The notes beneath the pieces were generated by a model, which was not told the DNA's origin, did not search any database, and saw only the letters and a program-made list of their open reading frames with translations. Of a stretch of DNA of 64,000 nt, positions 59,002 through 64,000 are shown piece by piece. Source of the stretch: Treponema sp. (GTDB taxonomy: Bacteria > Spirochaetota > Spirochaetia > Treponematales > Treponemataceae); contig JAAVAP010000013.1 in NCBI GenBank assembly GCA_014804005.1, positions 415,639-479,638 of the forward strand. Direction: 5' to 3'. The position numbers were made by a program, and so were the translations under genes. The first letter of the stretch is position 1. Each line of letters starts with the position of its first letter.

Positions 59002-60171
59002 ATGCGCACAATTAAAAACATCTTTGACCGTTCTCCGCGGAAAAACACGCACACGGAGGACAGCATCTTTAAATGGAGAAAGCCGGTCTACGTGAAGGAC
59101 GACCTCGAAACGTTCAACCGTCTGATAAAAGGGCGCGGCGTAAAGCAGAACAATTGTAAAGATTTCCGCGCTGGATGGTGTGGCGGACGCGGACATGTTT
59201 TCGTGTTTCCTGAACAAAGCCAACGCGTTACGTTCAAGATGTCGTATTCCAATTCAATGGCGAGCCACGACAGATACGTTCGGTACTACATGCCGCAGGA
59301 AGACAAGGGACAAGTTGTGGAAAAGTCCGTTCTTTTTGGAATGCGCGAAGAAGAATATGACGAGAAGAAAGTTCCCTTGAATTTTAAGTGCATAATATCG
59401 CCGGAAAATCAGAACGCGAACTTGGAAGAACTCGTGAAGTCATTCGTCAGGCGACTCGAAAAACAAACTGGCTATTCGCTAGTTTGGCGTGGCGCGATAC
59501 ATTCCGATACAGGGCATCGTCACGCCCATGTCGTCATAAACGGCAAGGACAATGATGGAAAAAATGTATTTTTCAATAGAGAGACAATCACTTTGATGCG
59601 ACTTATGTGCATGAACGCCGCGACAACGATGCTCGGCGAGAGAACGAATGCCGAAATCGAACGGGCGAGGACAAACGCGCACAAGGCGAACAGATGGACA
59701 AAGACAGACGGAGAAATTGAATCGCTTGCTGCTGCGGAGTTGAAAGTTTCTAGAAGTGGTCTTTCTACGGAAGTCCTGAATCGCCTCGCTTATCTCACAG
59801 AAATAAAACTTGCAGTTGCCGATAAAAAAAGCGACACATATACTCTGTCGAAAGAATGGAAGGACACCTTGCGCGCGTCAGGAAGATACAACACATATCT
59901 TGAGGAATACCTAAAAGATGGAGAACCGCTTGAACTTTATGCGGGAGGAGCGTTGAAAGGCAAAGTGGAAAAGGTCATAACATTCGACAAGGACGAAGCT
60001 TGGAACGATGCGCTGGTGATAAGCACTGGCGGAAAAAGGGTCTATGTTCCAGTGTGGCAACTGCATAAGGAAAATTTGAAGGGGAAAAGAATCTCAATTC
60101 GCGACACGCACAAAAATGGCGTCGGCAGAATTGCGCGGCAGGTCAGCGACAAGGATATTTTCATAAGCTAA
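59002..60171 (+). CDS. Relaxase, VirD2-like / DUF3363 type
   Basis: 389 residues. The relaxase metal motif is HSDTGHRHAHVVINGKDNDGKN (about 171-192) with three His. Upstream are SHDRYVRYYMPQ (candidate catalytic Tyr) and FKCIISPENQNANLEELVKSFVRRLE, and downstream the DUF3363-like RLAYLTEIKLAVADKKSDTYTLSKEWKDTLRASG. This order matches relaxases of the DUF3363 group that nick oriT and lead the strand to the type IV system. At 389 residues it is shorter than the usual 600 or so: the far C-terminal part is reduced. Confidence 0.8.
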   Translation: MRTIKNIFDRSPRKNTHTEDSIFKWRKPVYVKDDLETFNRLIKGRGVKQNNCKDFRAGWCGGRGHVFVFPEQSQRVTFKMSYSNSMASHDRYVRYYMPQEDKGQVVEKSVLFGMREEEYDEKKVPLNFKCIISPENQNANLEELVKSFVRRLEKQTGYSLVWRGAIHSDTGHRHAHVVINGKDNDGKNVFFNRETITLMRLMCMNAATTMLGERTNAEIERARTNAHKANRWTKTDGEIESLAAAELKVSRSGLSTEVLNRLAYLTEIKLAVADKKSDTYTLSKEWKDTLRASGRYNTYLEEYLKDGEPLELYAGGALKGKVEKVITFDKDEAWNDALVISTGGKRVYVPVWQLHKENLKGKRISIRDTHKNGVGRIARQVSDKDIFIS

Positions 60172-60173
60172 GT

Positions 60174-60238
60174 TTTATAAACAATATTAAGATTGTTTTT
60201 ATAACAATATTGACAAATTAAGATTTTGACATTAAAAT
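60174..60238 (+). promoter_or_regulatory. virB8 operon promoter with direct repeats
   Basis: TTGACA (60210-60215), 17-base spacer, TAAAAT (60233-60238). Two direct repeats TTTATAA(a)CAATATT (60174-60188 and 60198-60211) precede it, the second overlapping the -35 box, as expected for an operator. Confidence 0.6.
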
Positions 60239-60273
60239 AATGAGTGTGTCCGCCTGCCCAAAAGGAGATGCAT

Positions 60274-60957
60274 TTGCCGTCAAAGAATTATTTACCGAAA
60301 GGAACGAATTCAACTCAATTCAACCCGCAACTTGAACATTTTGACTTCATATGCGGACAGGTCATAAATGAGAATCGAATTTTGAAATTCGTCGTTGTGG
60401 TTTCATGTCTCGCGTTCTTCCTTTCAATCGGAATCACGGTGTTCGCGATAAACCGTCCGGACTCCATCCCTGTGCTCGTCACGATGAACGACTTCGGCGA
60501 GACTCGATACATTGGCGAAGTGTCGCGGAAAAACTGGCAGAATTTCCAAGTTCCCGAAGTCTCCGTTTCCTACGACATCCGCGAGTTTGTCGAATGCATC
60601 CATTCCCTTTCCACCGACAGGGCTGTCGTGCGTAGAAATGTGGAAAAGGCGTATCATCTGCTCACATCCACAACAGCCTCAAAATTATCCACATTGCTCA
60701 AGGAAAGCAGACCTTACGAGGAATTTGGAACACGCACTCGAGAGGTTGAATTCGAGACCGAGCCAATGAAGATTTCCAAGGATACCTACCAGCTTGACTA
60801 CAAGGTGGTAACGCGTTCGCTTTCGGGACAAATTGAGAACACGGTGCGATACAGGGCTGTCATAACGGTAGCTACGCTTGATCCGGTTCAAGAGGACATA
60901 AAGGACAATCCTCTTGGAATTTACATAACGAATTTTGACATTAAGGAGTTGTATTGA
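60274..60957 (+). CDS. VirB8/TrbF-type conjugal transfer protein
   Basis: 227 residues. Cytoplasmic tail, one helix (about 30-52, ILKFVVVVSCLAFFLSIGIT), then a periplasmic NTF2-like domain ending NPLGIYITNFDIKELY, the closing motif of TrbF/VirB8. Assembly factor of the type IV secretion inner-membrane complex. Start taken as TTG 60274, six bases after GGAG, by comparison with the identical leader before topB; the ATG at 60268 touches the ribosome site. Confidence 0.85.
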   Translation: MPSKNYLPKGTNSTQFNPQLEHFDFICGQVINENRILKFVVVVSCLAFFLSIGITVFAINRPDSIPVLVTMNDFGETRYIGEVSRKNWQNFQVPEVSVSYDIREFVECIHSLSTDRAVVRRNVEKAYHLLTSTTASKLSTLLKESRPYEEFGTRTREVEFETEPMKISKDTYQLDYKVVTRSLSGQIENTVRYRAVITVATLDPVQEDIKDNPLGIYITNFDIKELY

Positions 60958-60958
60958 A

Positions 60959-62017
60959 ATGAAAAACAATTTTTTTACGGCAGGATTGATTTTTTCCTCG
61001 CTCGCGATTTTGTCATGCAAGACAGTCGATTTGGAGGCTTTTACAGAGACTGACGCAGAGGGTGACGGAACGATTTCCTCCGCCGCAGAAGAGGCGGAAA
61101 AAAATGAGGAAGAACTTCACGGACTGCTGATCGCGGAAGAAATGAAAGTTCAGGATATTGAATCTACCGTGGTATTCGTGGAAAGGCCAGTATATGTCCC
61201 TGCGGAAAAGGAATCCGCAACAGACATAAAACGACTCTCTGGAACAGACGCAACAAAAGCGAGCGAAGAAAGGGCGATAAGAAGACCAGAGCATTACAAG
61301 GACGGAACATTCTTCTACGACTACAATGAAAATTTGGTGTATGAGGTCTACGCGCAACCGTACCACATCACAGACATAATGCTCGAACCTGGAGAACTCG
61401 TGCAAGGTAGCGTCTTAATTTCGGAAGATGAGGAAGTTTGGGAACTCACGGCGAACGTGGCGAAAAATCCATACACGGGCGACAACATACAGCATCTTTT
61501 TTTGAAGCCCGCATATTCGAAACTGGATTCAAGCATGGTGGTGATAACCGACAGGCGCGTCTATCATTTCCGCATAAAGTCTTTTTCCGACACGCACATG
61601 GCGATGGTCAAATTCAAGTATCCGCAGACAAGAAGTGTTTGGGCTACGAGGGCAAACGACAGGGAGGCGGCGGAAGGCGTTAGCGTTGAAAACGAATACA
61701 TAACCGTCACGAATCCCGAATTCCTTTCGTTTGACTACAAGATGAAGTATGGATTCAGGAAACCTGAATTCCTTCCGCGTCGCGTTTACGACGATGGACG
61801 AAAGACTTATATAGTACTCGACGACATAGTGCTGAACAAAAAACTTCCCGTCCTGTTCAACGAGCGCAACGAAATCGTGAACTACAGCGTTCACAAGAAT
61901 ACGCTGATCGTTCCGCGCCTTATAAACAAGACGACTCTGAGACTGGGAAAACAGAAGGTCATCATCTATAAAAAGAGATCGGGGCAAAAATCCGTCTCGG
62001 AAGAAGAACAGGGATAA
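60959..62017 (+). CDS. VirB9/TrbG-type lipoprotein
   Basis: 352 residues. Lipoprotein signal with LAILSC; acidic linker; then the VirB9 fold: NLVYEVYAQPYHITDIMLEPGE, DRRVYHFRIKS, PEFLPRRVYDDGRKTYIVLDD and LPVLFNERNEIVNYSVHKNTLIVPRL. Forms the outer part of the transfer channel with VirB10. AGGAG ten bases before ATG and directly following virB8. As a lipoprotein it may replace a separate VirB7. Confidence 0.88.
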   Translation: MKNNFFTAGLIFSSLAILSCKTVDLEAFTETDAEGDGTISSAAEEAEKNEEELHGLLIAEEMKVQDIESTVVFVERPVYVPAEKESATDIKRLSGTDATKASEERAIRRPEHYKDGTFFYDYNENLVYEVYAQPYHITDIMLEPGELVQGSVLISEDEEVWELTANVAKNPYTGDNIQHLFLKPAYSKLDSSMVVITDRRVYHFRIKSFSDTHMAMVKFKYPQTRSVWATRANDREAAEGVSVENEYITVTNPEFLSFDYKMKYGFRKPEFLPRRVYDDGRKTYIVLDDIVLNKKLPVLFNERNEIVNYSVHKNTLIVPRLINKTTLRLGKQKVIIYKKRSGQKSVSEEEQG

Positions 62018-62020
62018 ATT

Positions 62021-63388
62021 ATGGACGAAGACAAGAAGATGGAGACGGAAGGATTCGACGATACAATTACGAACGGACTTGAAGATGCGGCCAGCACAAA
62101 TCTTGACGATGGAGAGCTGGAACTCGGAGTTCCGGAGGAACAGGAAGCCCGGCAGCTGAACATCGGAAACATCGTCGCCGTAATTGCGCTCGCCGTCCTG
62201 ATAATAATGGGCACAATAGTAATTTTTTCCAAGTCCGTCAAGAAACGTAAGTCCGATTACTCTGAATTGGACAAAGCGGGAAAAAAGTATGTTCCAGAGC
62301 TGACTATCAAACAGGACAGGACGTTTGAGGAAATTGACTCGATAAACCATGAAGTTCAAGATGAGAAAACTGTCGAGGACATTCTAGAAACGCTTCCTCC
62401 CACATTCAGGCCTCAGCCGGATCCCTCTCCCGCCCCCGTTGCGCCAGTGAGTTCGGGAAGGACATCGTCCTCGTCTCGTCACGATCGTCCCGACACAAGG
62501 AACTCCAAGTCGCCGAGAAAGGTCGAGGGAATCGCAGGTCAGGACTATGCGGCGCAATCGAACAACAATCAAAACATAGTGTCCGCGATGATGAACGGAA
62601 ACGGCTTTTCAAAGGAAGAGTATGCTGAACAGGTTTTGTCACGGAGCATGGCACTGGCAGGAAGACAATCTTACGGAAATTACAGCGACACAGCCAGGAC
62701 TCTCTCGCAACAAAACCAGTCCGACAAGGAAGCGTTCTTCAACAATGGCATCGGTGGAAATGCTGGAAGCGGCGAATATCTTTCATATGGCTCTCTTTGG
62801 GAAGGAACTGTGATTTCAGGAGCATTGCAGACCGCGATAAACACCGACAATCCAGGGCTTGTAATAGCGCGGGTAACAGAAAACGTATATTCGAGTTATG
62901 ACTCGTCGTTTCTGCTGATTCCGGAGGGAACGCTTCTTTACGCCACATACAACTCCTCTGTCAGCTATGGGCAGAAAAGGGTGCAGGTGGCTTGGAACCT
63001 GCTCATCCGGCCAGACGGATACAGGGTGCGACTGGGAAACATGAACGGCGTGAGCGCACAGGGCGCAAGCGGCTACAAGGGATTCGCAAACAGTCATCCG
63101 TTCGAGACGCTAAAGGCTTTGGGACTCGTCGCGCTTTATTCGATAATCCAGACGGAGATGAATGAAGAGGTAAAGACTGCCGACAACATCTATGCGCAGA
63201 ACATGATGAACGACACGTATTCGGAAGTGTCGAAACTCGGCGCAAAAATCGTGGACAGGGCGTTGGACATCAAGCCTACCATAACCATAAGGCAGGGCAC
63301 AGAAATCAAGCTCATAACAAATGTCGCGCTGGATCTTCCGCCAGTCAAGGTGAATCCAGTAACAAGGAAATACGTCAGGTCAAACTGA
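62021..63388 (+). CDS. VirB10/TrbI-type channel protein
   Basis: 455 residues. Acidic N-terminal tail, one helix (about 48-70), Pro/Ser-rich periplasmic linker (about 127-170), and the C-terminal TrbI domain (about 255-440): GTVISGALQTAINTDNPGLVIARVTENVY, LLIPEGTLLYATYNSSVSYGQKRVQV and the final IRQGTEIKLITNVALDLPP. Spans both membranes in the type IV secretion core. Starts three bases after virB9. Confidence 0.9.
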   Translation: MDEDKKMETEGFDDTITNGLEDAASTNLDDGELELGVPEEQEARQLNIGNIVAVIALAVLIIMGTIVIFSKSVKKRKSDYSELDKAGKKYVPELTIKQDRTFEEIDSINHEVQDEKTVEDILETLPPTFRPQPDPSPAPVAPVSSGRTSSSSRHDRPDTRNSKSPRKVEGIAGQDYAAQSNNNQNIVSAMMNGNGFSKEEYAEQVLSRSMALAGRQSYGNYSDTARTLSQQNQSDKEAFFNNGIGGNAGSGEYLSYGSLWEGTVISGALQTAINTDNPGLVIARVTENVYSSYDSSFLLIPEGTLLYATYNSSVSYGQKRVQVAWNLLIRPDGYRVRLGNMNGVSAQGASGYKGFANSHPFETLKALGLVALYSIIQTEMNEEVKTADNIYAQNMMNDTYSEVSKLGAKIVDRALDIKPTITIRQGTEIKLITNVALDLPPVKVNPVTRKYVRSN

Positions 63389-63515
63389 CGACAATCTTTT
63401 GAAGCATCGCAGTTTCAATTTCATTATTAATGTTTGTCCAAGGTAAAGTTTAAGGTTTTCTGAATAATTATGTTTTGTGGGCAAAAGAAAATTTTTACAG
63501 TTACAGGAGAAAAAA

Positions 63516-64000
63516 ATGACTGACAAAAACTTCAGAAAATCGGCTTTCGCCTTTATGGCACTGGTATGCGTGGCGTTGTTTTCGGCATGCAGAATGTTCG
63601 CCACGTCCGAGCCATCGGACAACGCCGTTTCCATAACATCGCTTTCCCTCGCGAAAGCAAGCCTGTCGATGAAAGTGGGCAGCATGGATTATATTTCCGT
63701 ATCAGTGAAGCCCGCAAACGAGCAAAAGAACATAAACTTGAGCTGGAGTTATGACAAGTCCATAATACAGTGTGACGTGGATTCGGCATGGGGCGTAACG
63801 ATAACCGCACTCAAGGAGGGGCAGACTTCGTTGCGTTGTTCCTACAGCGGATATGATTCGACTTGCATAATAACGGTGTCCGGCTTCGCCGACAACTACG
63901 AGGAGACTGTCGAGCCATACATCTATTCGAGCACTTCCATTTTGCAGACCGCGCCTGGCATAACCGAAAAAGTATACGTCTCGCTTTACGGCGGAAGCGC
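63516..64000 (+). CDS. Ig-like (Big2-type) lipoprotein, C-terminus outside the window
   Basis: 161 residues readable. Lipoprotein signal ending LFSAC, followed by VSITSLSLAKASLSMKVGSMDYISVSVKPANEQKNINLSWSYD and VTITALKEGQTSLRCSY, a bacterial Ig-like domain of the Big2 kind. On a conjugative element such a protein may be an adhesin or surface exclusion factor (inference). GGAG seven bases before ATG. Confidence 0.75.
   Translation, partial: MTDKNFRKSAFAFMALVCVALFSACRMFATSEPSDNAVSITSLSLAKASLSMKVGSMDYISVSVKPANEQKNINLSWSYDKSIIQCDVDSAWGVTITALKEGQTSLRCSYSGYDSTCIITVSGFADNYEETVEPYIYSSTSILQTAPGITEKVYVSLYGGS

Larger units (their letters stand above)
54561..64000. mobile_element. Putative integrative conjugative/mobilizable element, one end
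   Basis: Contiguous genes for transposase, topoisomerase III, relaxase and VirB8-VirB9-VirB10 with an inverted-repeat element upstream of the relaxase cluster. Codon use and gene style (GGAG ribosome sites throughout, fewer GCG/TTC-rich codons) differ from the left 54 kb. The right edge runs out of the window, and neither an integrase nor an attachment site is seen. Confidence 0.65.

Overview
The window comes from a spirochaete close to Treponema. The evidence is a P83/100-family antigen, a DUF2259 secreted protein, a long acidic TPR membrane protein resembling the periplasmic flagellar collar protein FlcA, several lipoproteins with spirochaetal lipoboxes, and an Rnf-type operon beside a divergent PAP2 protein. 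About 54 kb of ordinary chromosome is followed by about 10 kb that looks mobile. No rRNA, tRNA or CRISPR array was seen.

Layout. 1-6 kb (minus strand): partial FemAB-type aminoacyltransferase, TIGR04076 protein, GNAT acetyltransferase, metG and a GH57-like protein. 6-12.6 kb (minus): one tightly overlapped operon, DUF212 - membrane protein - rnfC-D-G-E-A-B, whose subunits lack most canonical cofactor ligands. 12.8-24.8 kb: RluA-type pseudouridine synthase, beta-carbonic anhydrase, a P-loop/Asp23 protein, pcnB, an alpha/beta hydrolase, RlmD-like methyltransferase, a beta-propeller protein, P83/100, DUF2259 and membrane proteins. 24.8-38.4 kb: TPR membrane protein, CBM48-like protein, ffh, gpsA, ndk, acyl-CoA synthetase, class II aldolase and an ABC exporter. 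38.8-43.9 kb: malQ divergent from a three-gene sugar ABC importer. 44-54.1 kb: TPR and membrane proteins, a TPR lipoprotein - lytic transglycosylase - OmpA operon, a second RluA-type synthase, asnA and a DNA/RNA nuclease lipoprotein.

54.1-64 kb: a triplicated 85-bp repeat, an IS1202/ISNCY-type transposase, topoisomerase III, a complex inverted-repeat element (candidate oriT or pseudoknotted RNA), an unknown small protein, a DUF3363-type relaxase, VirB8/TrbF, VirB9/TrbG, VirB10/TrbI and the start of an Ig-like lipoprotein. This looks like one end of an integrative conjugative or mobilizable element; VirB4, VirB11 and a coupling protein would lie beyond the right edge if it is complete.

Regulation. 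Many first genes of transcription units have a good sigma-70 -10 box only 5-9 nt before the start codon and no Shine-Dalgarno, implying leaderless mRNAs. Internal operon genes and the mobile genes have clear GGAG sites. Several intergenic leaders are filled with stem-loops. All functional calls are from reading the translations; no database search was run.
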